64,000 bases of DNA from assembly GCA_964469565.1 (NCBI GenBank), contig CAYXZD010000015.1:48654-112653 (forward strand). The letters are read 5' to 3'. Made by a program: the position numbers and the translations under genes. This document shows positions 51,233 through 59,977 of the stretch, in pieces. This DNA comes from GCA-2720975 sp964469565. GTDB taxonomy: Bacteria; Planctomycetota; UBA1135; GCA-002686595. The notes under the pieces are model-generated. The model was not told the DNA's origin. It did no database searches and saw nothing but the letters and a program-made list of their open reading frames with translations. Numbering within the stretch: position 1 is the first letter of the stretch; every line of letters begins with the position of its first letter.

Positions 51233-54070
51233 ATGGCACCCAATCCAGCCTCTGTACTGTCGACGGTGTTCTTGCCTCTGCTGACCATCCTTGGCGGGCC
51301 CGCTTCCCCGACTTTGGAAGAGGAGCCCCCCCACTGGGCCTTCGCGGCCCCCCAAGAGCAGCCATTGCCGCAGGTGGCAGACTCGAACTGGGTAGGCGAT
51401 GACCTAGACCGCTTTGTCCTCGCCCACCTTGAACAACGCGGCTTGTTGCCCAGCCAACCTGCACCGGCAAGCACTTGGCTGCGGCGCGTGTCCTTCGTTT
51501 TGACGGGCTTGCCGCCCAGCCCCGAGGAAGCGGCTGCCTTCCTCGGGGATTCGCTAGAGGGTGCCCGTGAGCGGGTCGTCGATCGATTGCTTGGTAGCGA
51601 GCGTTTCGGTGAGCATATGGCCAGTGCTTGGCTCGACCTTGCACGCTACGCAGACACCTATGGCTACCAAAGCGATGTGGCCCGAGAGGTTTGGCCCTGG
51701 CGGGATTGGGTCATTGGTGCATTCAACGAAAACCTGCCCTATGACCAGTTCGTCCAGTGGCAATTGGCGGGCGATCTCTTGCCCGATCCCAGCCTAGACC
51801 AACGTTTGGCGACGGCCTTCAATCGCTTGCACCGCCAGACGAATGAGGGCGGGTCGACCGAGGAGGAGTTTCGTATTGAATACGTGGCCGACCGCGTCAA
51901 TACCTTCGGAACCGCTTTCATGGGCTTGAGCCTAGAGTGTGCGCGCTGCCACGATCACAAATCCGATCCCATCTCCCAGGAGGATTACTACGCTCTGTGT
52001 GGATTCTTTGCTTCCATCGACGAGAGCGGATTGTACTCACACTTCACCCACTCGGTGCCGACGCCGACCTTGCACCTTCCCACGGCCCAGCAAACCACTG
52101 CAGCCCAGCTCGCCCAAGACCAGGTGCTCGCGTTAGAGCAGCAGGATCCCCCACCCCTAGAGGTCGACGCGACTGAGTTTCGCGCGAGCTTTGATCGCAC
52201 AGCACCGTTGTCCGATCTTCAGGGTCACTACGTCATGGACGAGGCATCGGGCACAGCATTGGTGAATCAAGTGGCGGAGGGTAAACCCGGTACCCTCCAC
52301 GGAGCTAATGCTCGCTGCGAAGACCGCCACGGCTGTGCGACTGGTGCGGTGCAACTCACGGGAGATGACCCGGTTAGCTTTCCTGCGGTAGGGCATTTTC
52401 GCCGCTATCAGGCCTTCAGCCTCGCCCTGTGGGTGCACTTGCCGAAAACCTACGAACGCGCGGTGATTCTGCACCGCTCCCGCGCGTGGCACGATGCAGG
52501 CAGCCGCGGGTATCAGTGGCTTGTGGAGGATGGCTGTTTTTCAGCGTCCCTGATTCACTTCTGGCCAGGCGACGCCATGCGCGTGCGTACGCGGGAGCCC
52601 TTGCCTGCCGGCGAATGGGTGCACCTTGCGATGAGCTACGACGGATCCACGCGCGCGGACGGCATTCACCTGTTCGTCAATGGTGCGGCCGTTCAGACCG
52701 AGGTGGTGCGTGACAATCTGAAGCGATCCATCGTCGGCGGCGGTGAGGGCAACCTCACCATCGGAGAGCGTTTTCGAGATCGCGGTTTGTCTGGGGGGCG
52801 TGTGGACGAACTCGTCGTGGTGGCACGCGAGCTCGCGCCCCTAGAGGTGGCGTTCTTGTACGAGCCCGAAAGCGGCCAGGGCACGGATGCCCAGTGGCTG
52901 GAACTGCAGCGCCTCGCGAGTGATGAACCCACGCGTGCCCATGCAGAGGAGTTATACAAACAGCGCGGGGCGGTGTCTTACCACGTGGATCGCATGCGCC
53001 AAATCATGACCATGAGGGAAATGGAGACGGTGCGGCCGGTGCACCGCTTAGAACGGGGGCGTTATGACATGCCGCGCGAAGTGGTCGACCGTGGCGTCCC
53101 CAAGGTCTTAGGCTCGCTGCCGAAGGGTCAAAGGGTGGATCGACTGGCCCTGGCTCGTTGGTTGACCAGTGGTGAGCATCCCCTCACCGCCCGCGTGGCC
53201 GTCAATCGCCTCTGGCAAGCGTGTTTTGGGATCGGGCTTGTTTCAACGCCGGAGGACTTTGGCGCTGAGGGAGCCGCACCCAGCCACCCGGCTCTGCTCG
53301 ATACCCTCGCGGTGCAGTTCGTCGAATCGGGCTGGGACACGAAGGCCCTGATGCGGCGCATCGTGCTTTCTTCTACGTTTGCTCAGTCATCGAGTGCGAT
53401 CCCAGCGAGCCTGGCGTCCGACCCGGATGGGGCTGCGCTCTCCCGCTATCCGAGCCGCCGTATGAGTGCCGAAACCATGCGTGATACGGCTTTGAGTGTG
53501 TCGGAATTGTTGGTGGAAAAGATGGGCGGGCCTAGCGTCAAGCCCTATCAGCCGGCGGGATTGTGGAAGGAGAAATCGGGCAAGGTCTATGCCGCCGACA
53601 AGGGCGAGGGACTCTACCGCCGTAGCTTGTACACCTTCTGGAAGCGCACCTCGCCGCCGCCCTACATGATGATCATGGACGCGGGCGCCCGTGCTGTGTG
53701 CGTGGCCAAGCGCCAGCCAACGAATACACCCTTGCAGGCCTTGGTGATGCTCAATGATCCGCAGCGCATCGAGGCGGCGCGCGTCCTAGCTGAACGCATT
53801 TTGTTGCAGGACGAGCAGGATGGCGACCGAATGGAGCGGCTCTTCGCCTTGCTCTTGACGCGACCAGCGCGCCCGGAGGAATCCGAGTTGCTGACTGAGT
53901 TCCTCGGGGAGATGCGTACGCATTATCAGGCAGATGGAACTGCGGCGTCTGCTCTCCTAGCCGTGGGCGCGAGCCCTGCTGGAGTGGATGCCGATCCCGC
54001 CGAGTTGGCGGCTTGGAGCCTGGTGGCGAGTACCTTGATGGGTTTTGACGAGGCGGTGACGATTCGATGA
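51233..54070 (+). CDS. DUF1549/DUF1553 protein with internal LamG-like domain
   Basis: 945 residues from the ATG at 51233 (MAPNPASVLSTVFLPLLTIL, a signal peptide); the open frame to 50735 is antisense to the decayed PPTase. Domains: DUF1549 (about 60-290; ASTWLRRVSFVLTGLPPSPE, LDLARYADTYGYQSDVAREV, ECARCHDHKSDPISQEDYYA with the CxxCH), concanavalin/LamG-like domain (about 330-540; FSLALWVHLPKTYERAVILH, WVHLAMSYDGS), then DUF1553 (about 610-930; RLALARWLTSGEHPLTARVA then VNRLWQ). This fusion is characteristic of planctomycetes. The N-terminal cytochrome-c (PSCyt1) domain often found is absent. The downstream DUF1501 partner overlaps by 4 bp. Role in the periplasm is unproven. Confidence 0.95.
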   Translation: MAPNPASVLSTVFLPLLTILGGPASPTLEEEPPHWAFAAPQEQPLPQVADSNWVGDDLDRFVLAHLEQRGLLPSQPAPASTWLRRVSFVLTGLPPSPEEAAAFLGDSLEGARERVVDRLLGSERFGEHMASAWLDLARYADTYGYQSDVAREVWPWRDWVIGAFNENLPYDQFVQWQLAGDLLPDPSLDQRLATAFNRLHRQTNEGGSTEEEFRIEYVADRVNTFGTAFMGLSLECARCHDHKSDPISQEDYYALCGFFASIDESGLYSHFTHSVPTPTLHLPTAQQTTAAQLAQDQVLALEQQDPPPLEVDATEFRASFDRTAPLSDLQGHYVMDEASGTALVNQVAEGKPGTLHGANARCEDRHGCATGAVQLTGDDPVSFPAVGHFRRYQAFSLALWVHLPKTYERAVILHRSRAWHDAGSRGYQWLVEDGCFSASLIHFWPGDAMRVRTREPLPAGEWVHLAMSYDGSTRADGIHLFVNGAAVQTEVVRDNLKRSIVGGGEGNLTIGERFRDRGLSGGRVDELVVVARELAPLEVAFLYEPESGQGTDAQWLELQRLASDEPTRAHAEELYKQRGAVSYHVDRMRQIMTMREMETVRPVHRLERGRYDMPREVVDRGVPKVLGSLPKGQRVDRLALARWLTSGEHPLTARVAVNRLWQACFGIGLVSTPEDFGAEGAAPSHPALLDTLAVQFVESGWDTKALMRRIVLSSTFAQSSSAIPASLASDPDGAALSRYPSRRMSAETMRDTALSVSELLVEKMGGPSVKPYQPAGLWKEKSGKVYAADKGEGLYRRSLYTFWKRTSPPPYMMIMDAGARAVCVAKRQPTNTPLQALVMLNDPQRIEAARVLAERILLQDEQDGDRMERLFALLLTRPARPEESELLTEFLGEMRTHYQADGTAASALLAVGASPAGVDADPAELAAWSLVASTLMGFDEAVTIR

Positions 54071-55512
54071 GTTCTCCTGTGTTACCGCGTCGTCATCTCT
54101 TGCGTGCTGCCGGGCTTGGCCTAGCAGCCCGAGCCTTAGGGCAGGACTTGAAGCCGGGTGCCTTGCAAGACACCCTCTTGGATTCTGCGGTGGCTATGCC
54201 TCCGGGTCGTCTTGCGACGTTGCACCATGCCCCGCGTGCTCGCCGTATCGTCTTCCTGTTTCAAAGCGGAGGTCCGAGTAGTCTGGACCTGTTCGACCCC
54301 AAGCCGGAACTCAAGCGGCGCAATGGGGAAGAGCTTCCCCCGAGTGTGCGTAAGGGGCAACGCCTGACGGCCATGAGTGGCAATCAATCGAGCCTACCGC
54401 TGGCCGGATCTCAATTCAGTTTTGCCCAATACGGCCAAAGCGGTGCGTGGATGAGCTCCTTGCTGCCGCACACCTCCAAGATTGTGGATGATCTGACTTT
54501 CTTGAAGGCGATGCACACTGAGGCTATCAATCACGACCCGGCCGTTACGTTTGTGCAGACGGGTTCTGAGTTGGCGGGCCGGCCGTCTCTTCCTGCATGG
54601 CTCTCTTATGGTCTGGGCAGCCCCAATAAGGACTTGCCCGCTGCCTGCATCTTGGTGACCAAGAACAAGGGGGGGCAGCCCCTGTATGCGCGCCTTTGGG
54701 GTTCTGGTTTCTTGCCGTCCCAGCACCAAGGAGTGCAGTTTCGCAGCGGCGAAGATCCCGTGCTCTATTTGAGTAACCCTGAGGGGGTGGACCGTGCGAC
54801 GCGCCGTCGCATGTTGGATGTGCTAGGTCAGTTGCACAATTGGCAATCGCAGCGCGAGCGCGACGCCGAAATCAGCGCGCGCATGGCGCAGTTTGAATTG
54901 TCCTATGCCATGCAAGCTTCGGTGCCCGAGGTGACAGATGTTTCCGGGGAACCCGAGGAGGTGTTTGAGCTGTACGGCGAGGATGCTCGGAATCCTGGTA
55001 CCTATGCTGCGAACTGTCTTCTCGCGCGGCGGCTGCTGGAGCGTGATGTGCGTTGTGTGCAGTTATTTCATCAAGGTTGGGACCAGCACGGGGACTTGCC
55101 CAATAAACTGCGTACCCAATGCAAGGAGACCGACCAGGCTTCCGCCGCACTTGTCACTGATTTGAAGCGCCGCGGATTGCTTGAGGATACGCTAGTTGTT
55201 TGGGGCGGTGAGTTCGGTCGCACCTGTTATACGCAAGGAAAGCTGACCTCGACTAACTACGGCCGCGACCATCACCCACGCTGTTACACCATGTGGATGG
55301 CCGGTGGGGGCATGCGGCCGGGCTTCTCTTTTGGCGAGAGTGACGAGCTTGGCTACAACATCGCGGCCGATGGTGTGCATGTCCATGACTTCCAAGCATT
55401 GATCATGCATTTGATGGGCGTGGATCATGAGCGTTTGGTGTTCAAGCACCAAGGCCGCATGTTCCGCCTGACCGATGTGCACGGCAAGGTGCCCCAGCAG
55501 GTCCTAGGGTAG
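54067..55512 (+). CDS. DUF1501 family protein, Tat-exported
   Basis: 481 residues starting MSSPVLPRRHLLRAAGLGLA, a twin-arginine signal (RRHLLRAAG). The body has the DUF1501 hallmarks: RIVFLFQSGGPSSLDLFDPK, SLLPHTSKIVDDLTFLKAMH, LPAWLSYGLGSPNKDLPA, HQGWDQHG and VVWGGEFGRTCYTQG near the C-terminus. The family is alkaline-phosphatase/sulfatase-like in fold but its reaction is undetermined. It is nearly always beside a DUF1549/DUF1553 gene, as here with a 4-bp overlap, which suggests a two-protein periplasmic system. Confidence 0.95.
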   Translation: MSSPVLPRRHLLRAAGLGLAARALGQDLKPGALQDTLLDSAVAMPPGRLATLHHAPRARRIVFLFQSGGPSSLDLFDPKPELKRRNGEELPPSVRKGQRLTAMSGNQSSLPLAGSQFSFAQYGQSGAWMSSLLPHTSKIVDDLTFLKAMHTEAINHDPAVTFVQTGSELAGRPSLPAWLSYGLGSPNKDLPAACILVTKNKGGQPLYARLWGSGFLPSQHQGVQFRSGEDPVLYLSNPEGVDRATRRRMLDVLGQLHNWQSQRERDAEISARMAQFELSYAMQASVPEVTDVSGEPEEVFELYGEDARNPGTYAANCLLARRLLERDVRCVQLFHQGWDQHGDLPNKLRTQCKETDQASAALVTDLKRRGLLEDTLVVWGGEFGRTCYTQGKLTSTNYGRDHHPRCYTMWMAGGGMRPGFSFGESDELGYNIAADGVHVHDFQALIMHLMGVDHERLVFKHQGRMFRLTDVHGKVPQQVLG

Positions 55513-55752
55513 CCTACGGATCCACACACAAGCTCGCCGCATTCCGGCAAGGTTGTACCCTGTGGCTGATCGCCATTGAGCCAGCACGCAATCATCGGCA
55601 CTCCTAGAACAGGCCTGCGGTGTGCATCGGGGTACTCTGGTTCACAGGAGGAGTGAGGTCAACGCTGGGGGATGATCCTCCATCTTCGCATTGAACGAAT
55701 TGGCCTTGGTTGTGGTGGCATTGGGAGCGTTGGCGGTTACGGTACGCGCATC

Positions 55753-56451
55753 ATGACATCAGCCTATCCTGAAGACTTGCTAGAGATGGACCTCACTGGT
55801 GGCGAGGACGATTGGTCGCCCACTCCCCATGGTCGTTTGCTCGCTGGAGCACTGGCCGAGAACAACCTCGTGCGTGGAAAGAGTGTCTTGGAGCTCGGTG
55901 CCGGTGTCGGTAATCACACCATTGTCATGTTGCGCCAAGGTGCAGCTTCTCTCGTGGCGACCGAGATTACAGAGGAGCGCCTAGAGACCGCGCGCCGCAA
56001 CGTGGAGCGCAATACTCGATCCCCTTGGCCCGAGCCCTGCATTGAATACCGCTTAGCGGATTGGCTCTCGACGCCAGGGAAGTTTGACCTGCTTGTGACC
56101 AATCCGCCGTTCATGATGAGCGGCAAGCAAAACCGGCGCTATTTCATCGATGCACTGATTCTAGAGGGGCACAAGTGCTTGAACCCCGGTGGCTCTCTGG
56201 TGTTTGTGCAGTCTTCGATGGCTGACGTTGCAAAGAGTACACGCCGCCTGGAGGAAAACGGTTTTGACGTGCGCGTCCTGGCAGAAAGTAGCGGCCCCTT
56301 TAGGGACTACTACTCCGAGGACCCCACCTTCCTGCAGGAGATTGAGTCCGTGCCTAACGGCTACTGGATCGAGGACGGTATACGTTTCGAACAGCTCGTT
56401 GTACTGGCTGCCGAACTGCAGCCCTTTGAGCCTCCGGCCTGTGCCCACTGA
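55753..56451 (+). CDS. Class I SAM-dependent methyltransferase with NPPF motif
   Basis: 232 residues from the ATG at 55753 (MTSAYPEDLLEMDLTGGEDD); an upstream in-frame ATG at 55672 adds 27 unconserved residues. KSVLELGAGVGNHTIVMLRQ is the SAM-binding motif I and FDLLVTNPPFMMSG motif IV. The NPPF tetrad is typical of amino-methyltransferases acting on RNA guanine/adenine, protein glutamine (HemK/PrmC) or DNA. Substrate cannot be read here. Convergent with fabI; a perfect 14-bp hairpin separates the two. Confidence 0.85.
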   Translation: MTSAYPEDLLEMDLTGGEDDWSPTPHGRLLAGALAENNLVRGKSVLELGAGVGNHTIVMLRQGAASLVATEITEERLETARRNVERNTRSPWPEPCIEYRLADWLSTPGKFDLLVTNPPFMMSGKQNRRYFIDALILEGHKCLNPGGSLVFVQSSMADVAKSTRRLEENGFDVRVLAESSGPFRDYYSEDPTFLQEIESVPNGYWIEDGIRFEQLVVLAAELQPFEPPACAH

Positions 56452-56457
56452 TAGCAG

Positions 56458-56490
56458 GTGAGACGGTAGCTGAGGTAGCTACCGTCTCAC
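56458..56490. terminator. Perfect 14-bp hairpin between convergent genes
   Basis: gtgagacggtagct (56458-56471) and agctaccgtctcac (56477-56490) pair perfectly with a 5-nt gaggt loop. It covers the last codons and stop (56479-56481) of the fabI-like gene and lies 6 bp after the methyltransferase stop. No T-run follows on either strand, so it may act as a bidirectional 3'-end hairpin with another mechanism. Confidence 0.8.
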
Positions 56491-57276
56491 GAGTCGATTG
56501 TCGAAGTAGTTGACACCCATGCCCGCATCCACGACGAGGCCCTGGGCGTTGATCCCGCTCGACAAAGGGGAGAGCAGGAACAAGGCGGTATCGGAGACCT
56601 CACGGGTTTCTAGTCCGCGCCCGCGCAGCGTGGCCTGCTCGCCGTGCAGGTAGGAGTCGGCGTAGCCGGGAATCCCCGCTGATGAGGAGGTCTTCAAAAG
56701 TCCAGCACGCACACCATTGAAGCGCACATTGGAAAAGGCCGCGAAGGACTTCGCTAGGAACACGACCATGGAATCCAAGGCCGCCTTGGCTGGTGCCATA
56801 AACCCATAGTTTTCCGCAGCCATGCTCGTCGTCGAGATCGAAATCGTCACCACAGACGCATCGGCTGCAAACAAATCTTTGAGCGCGTTGGACAGGTTTA
56901 CCAAGGAGAACGCCGACACATCCACCGCTTCAAGAAAGGCCTCTTTCGGCGACTCATGGAATGGCTTCCAGCCATCGGAATAGTCAGCAAAAGCAATGGA
57001 ATGCACGAGACCATCGAGCCGCGGGTGGTCGGCGGCTAGTGTCGTTGCGAGGGCGTCGACTTGGTCTTGGTGGCGTACATCACAGACGTAGATATCGTGA
57101 TCGCCGAGCAGTTTCGCTACCGAATCCCGGCGTTCTGGGGTGCGTACCACATAGATGGGGGTCGCGCCCGCTGCTTCCAAGCCGCGGCCGATATGCATGC
57201 CGACGCTTTTCTTGTTGGCGATGCCCGTGACGAGCACCTGCTTGCCTTGCAATTGAAGTCCAGCCAGCGCGCTCAC
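56479..57276 (-). CDS. FabI-like enoyl-ACP reductase
   Basis: 265 residues from a GTG at 57276 overlapping the fabZ-like stop by 4 bp. VTGIANKKSVGMHIGRGLEA is the FabI nucleotide motif and ENYGFMAPAKAALDSM holds Tyr157 and Lys164 in the Y-x6-K spacing specific to enoyl reductases. It would saturate the enoyl-ACP made by the dehydratase. Position as last gene of the operon of ketosynthase, ACP and two CrtI-like enzymes suggests a dedicated copy rather than the housekeeping enzyme. NADH or NADPH preference not inferable. Confidence 0.9.
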   Translation of the reverse strand: MSALAGLQLQGKQVLVTGIANKKSVGMHIGRGLEAAGATPIYVVRTPERRDSVAKLLGDHDIYVCDVRHQDQVDALATTLAADHPRLDGLVHSIAFADYSDGWKPFHESPKEAFLEAVDVSAFSLVNLSNALKDLFAADASVVTISISTTSMAAENYGFMAPAKAALDSMVVFLAKSFAAFSNVRFNGVRAGLLKTSSSAGIPGYADSYLHGEQATLRGRGLETREVSDTALFLLSPLSSGINAQGLVVDAGMGVNYFDNRLVRR

Positions 57277-57722
57277 GAGTTTGACTCCTCAGCAAGGGCT
57301 AAGACGAAGCGCAACCGGGCCACCTTGCCGTCCTCGCTGGTTACGCTGGCCGTGAACCAACTCGCGTTGGCGAGGGCGTCTGTTTGCTGCACCTTCGTGC
57401 GCAGAGTCTGGCCTGGCCGCACCATGCGGCGAAAGCGCGCATCCTCGATACGCGTCAACACAGGCACGGTTTGCGCCATGCCCTTGGCATCTCCAGCACC
57501 CACCAGCAGGGCGGCGCTTTGGAAACAGTGCTCACTAATCAAAACCCCCGGCAGCACCGGGTTGCCAGGGTAATGCCCGCGGAACACATCCATGCCCTCG
57601 TCCACATGCCACGAGGTCTCAATCCAATCGGTCCCGCGCTCCACGATGGCATCGACCAACAGAAAGGGGTCACGGTGGGGCAGCAGTGCCTCGACTTCGC
57701 TCCGTGCAGCCTTACAGTCCAC
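57273..57722 (-). CDS. FabZ-like 3-hydroxyacyl-ACP dehydratase
   Basis: 149 residues from a GTG at 57722. LLPHRDPFLLVDAIVERG and VFRGHYPGNPVLPGVLISEH are FabZ signatures, with catalytic His50 and Glu64 visible. It removes water from 3-hydroxyacyl-ACP. The start lies inside the 3' end of the fabG-like gene (11-bp overlap) and the end overlaps the fabI-like start by 4 bp, so the three are translated together. Confidence 0.92.
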   Translation of the reverse strand: MDCKAARSEVEALLPHRDPFLLVDAIVERGTDWIETSWHVDEGMDVFRGHYPGNPVLPGVLISEHCFQSAALLVGAGDAKGMAQTVPVLTRIEDARFRRMVRPGQTLRTKVQQTDALANASWFTASVTSEDGKVARLRFVLALAEESNS

Positions 57723-58443
57723 CGCTGACCTCCAGCACGCTACCGGTCACGTAGGAGGCACCCTTTGACGCAAGGTAAAGGACTGCGTCAGCCACTTCTT
57801 GGGGCTGACCAAAACGCTTCATGGGCACGCTCTTCTTGTGCGCCGCCACCAGATCCTCCGGCAAATCGTCAATCAACTCAGTCGCAATGAAACCGGGCGA
57901 AACACAGTTGACAGTGATCTTGCGCTTGGCGACTTCCTTGCACAAAGAGCGCATGAGACCCACTTGCCCGGCTTTCGATGCACCGTAGTTGCCTTGGCCC
58001 TCAAAGCCAAAGCGCCCCGCAGGCGATGTCGTAAAGACGATGCGTCCGTACCGCTGACGCATCATGTTTAGGACGGCAAACTTGGACATGTTGAAGCTGC
58101 CCGTCAGGTTTGTATCGATGACGGCGCTCCAGGTCGTTGAACTCATCGTGGCCACAATGCCATCGCGGCGGATGCCCGAGTTTGCCACCAGCACTGCAAT
58201 GGGCGTGTCGTCGAGAGTGGACCAGAAGGTCTGACAGGCATCGTGGTCGGCCACGTCGAATTTGGCAAGGTGCAGGCGCTCGGCGGCGGGGCCGGCGGCC
58301 TCGCGCAGGGATTCGGCGGCGGCGTCGTTGCCAAAGTAGGTGGCGTGAACCACGGCGCCTTCATTCAAAAAGGCAAGGGTCATGGCACGGCCAAGGCCGC
58401 GTGTGCCGCCGGTCACGACGGCGTGTTGGTTTTCGAATCTCAT
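57712..58443 (-). CDS. FabG-like 3-oxoacyl-ACP reductase
   Basis: 243 residues. VVTGGTRGLGRAMTLAFLNE binds the cofactor; Ser140, Tyr153 and Lys157 (GNYGASKAGQ) form the SDR triad. VNCVSPGFIATELIDDLPED and a C-terminal YVTGSVLEVSGGL fit FabG. It reduces the ketoacyl-ACP made by the FabF-like enzyme. 24 bp downstream of the CrtI-like gene and overlapping the fabZ-like gene. Confidence 0.92.
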   Translation of the reverse strand: MRFENQHAVVTGGTRGLGRAMTLAFLNEGAVVHATYFGNDAAAESLREAAGPAAERLHLAKFDVADHDACQTFWSTLDDTPIAVLVANSGIRRDGIVATMSSTTWSAVIDTNLTGSFNMSKFAVLNMMRQRYGRIVFTTSPAGRFGFEGQGNYGASKAGQVGLMRSLCKEVAKRKITVNCVSPGFIATELIDDLPEDLVAAHKKSVPMKRFGQPQEVADAVLYLASKGASYVTGSVLEVSGGL

Positions 58444-58467
58444 GGCTGCGGAGAAGCTAGGGTAGAG

Positions 58468-59973
58468 CTAGGAAAGGCTGGCTGCGGATGCAGCACAGGA
58501 CAGGTTGCGTGCAGCGATGCGCGCGTCGACTTTGTTGGCGGTGATGGCGCCGTAGTTGGCGGCTCCAAGCCAGCCAGACATGATGATGCCCACCGAACCC
58601 GAGTGGAACAGGCCCTCGATTTGCTCGTGCAGTTCCATGGAGTATTGCAGGCCTTCGAACTTGGTGCCGAAGGAGGCACCCTTGCTGTGCTGGGTGTAGA
58701 AGGCAAAGCTGCGCGGCGTTGCCGATTCCACGTGCGTGAGCTTGGCGCGAATGTCGGGTACGTGCACCTCAAGGGCGAGGAGGGTGTCCTCTTCGAGCTT
58801 GGCTTTGGCGGCCGCATAATCCTCGTCGGACATGGCAGCCCAGTCGTCCCAATTGGCGTTCATAGAACTGACCACGGTTTGGCGGCCTGTTTCGGGGCGA
58901 ACTTTGGGGTAGTAGAAGCTGAAGGTGCGGCTTTGGCCGTGCAAGTCGCTCAGGCTAGAGGAGTCAAACTCGGGGCGTGTGCTGGTGAAGAGCAAATCGG
59001 CGATAGGCGGCAGGTTCTGGCCGGGCGCGAGGCCCATGTAGACCTGCGTAGATGAGCAGTTCAAGCGCGTCGCGCGGGCGGCGCTGAGCCAGTCTGCCTC
59101 GAAGTGGCTCGCATCCACGAGGCGTTCGATGGTGGGCAGCAAGCCCGCGTTCGAAATGACCGTGTGGGCGCGCAGTTCGCGCTCGCCCACGCGCACTCCG
59201 CGCACGGCGCCGTTCTCGACGCTGATCTCATCCACCTGACAGCGGCCAAAGACATCCACGCCATTGGCGGCGAGGATCTTGCGCATCTCGCCGATCAACA
59301 GGTCGGTCCCGCCGGTAAATGTATACACGCCCTTGGACATGAAGTTCGAGAAGACGATGCCGTAGGTGATGGCCGGTTCCTGCAAGGTCGAGCCGTTGGC
59401 ATAGCTGATGGGCTCCATCAGCAGGCGGTGCACATCATTGCGGCCTGGGAAGAACTCCTCGAACAACTCGGCCGTGGTGCGGCCATCGTCGTCGTAGTAG
59501 TTCATGGCGCGCAGGGTCTCGTAGAAGGACTCGACGACTTGGGGCTCGCAGCCGAAGACACTGACGAGCTTGTGCGTGAAGTCCTCGCGCGTGAAGCTCG
59601 TGTTGAATTGAAACTGCGGGTTGTCGAAGCGCACGCTGTCGAGCGGCTCGATGCGATCAGAAACCGAATTGCCCCAATACTTGCGGCATGTTTTCTTCAT
59701 GCCAACCGGGAAGCCGTGCAATGAAATGTCAAAGATATGGCCCCCGCGGCGCTTGAACCAGGTGGCCATGCCTCCGAAGTTGTAGTGCTGTTCGAGAATA
59801 CAGACCTTGTGACCCGCACGGCCCAGGATGTTGGCCGCCGTCATGCCTGCGAGGCCTGAGCCGACGACAATGACATCGTAGGCTCTTGCCGCGCCCTTCA
59901 AGGGGTCGCTCGTGAGGGGGCGCTTGCCGTCACGGCTGCCTGTGTAGTACTTGGTTTCGCGTGGAGAACTCAT
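58468..59973 (-). CDS. Phytoene-desaturase-like flavoprotein (CrtI family), 1
   Basis: 501 residues from the ATG at 59973 (MSSPRETKYYTGSRDGKRPL); the upstream in-frame ATG reads back into the preceding gene. YDVIVVGSGLAGMTAANILG then RAGHKVCILEQHYNFGGM is the N-terminal FAD motif of CrtI-like amine-oxidase-fold enzymes; FTGGTDLLIGEMRKILAANG is the second conserved block. The C-terminal FAD motif is weakly conserved (GIIMSGWLGAANYGAITANK). Relatives include phytoene desaturases, carotenoid isomerases and retinol saturase. In an ACP-based operon the substrate may be a polyunsaturated acyl chain rather than a carotenoid. Starts 4 bp after the stop of the second CrtI-like gene. Confidence 0.9.
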   Translation of the reverse strand: MSSPRETKYYTGSRDGKRPLTSDPLKGAARAYDVIVVGSGLAGMTAANILGRAGHKVCILEQHYNFGGMATWFKRRGGHIFDISLHGFPVGMKKTCRKYWGNSVSDRIEPLDSVRFDNPQFQFNTSFTREDFTHKLVSVFGCEPQVVESFYETLRAMNYYDDDGRTTAELFEEFFPGRNDVHRLLMEPISYANGSTLQEPAITYGIVFSNFMSKGVYTFTGGTDLLIGEMRKILAANGVDVFGRCQVDEISVENGAVRGVRVGERELRAHTVISNAGLLPTIERLVDASHFEADWLSAARATRLNCSSTQVYMGLAPGQNLPPIADLLFTSTRPEFDSSSLSDLHGQSRTFSFYYPKVRPETGRQTVVSSMNANWDDWAAMSDEDYAAAKAKLEEDTLLALEVHVPDIRAKLTHVESATPRSFAFYTQHSKGASFGTKFEGLQYSMELHEQIEGLFHSGSVGIIMSGWLGAANYGAITANKVDARIAARNLSCAASAASLS

Positions 59974-59977
59974 GGGG

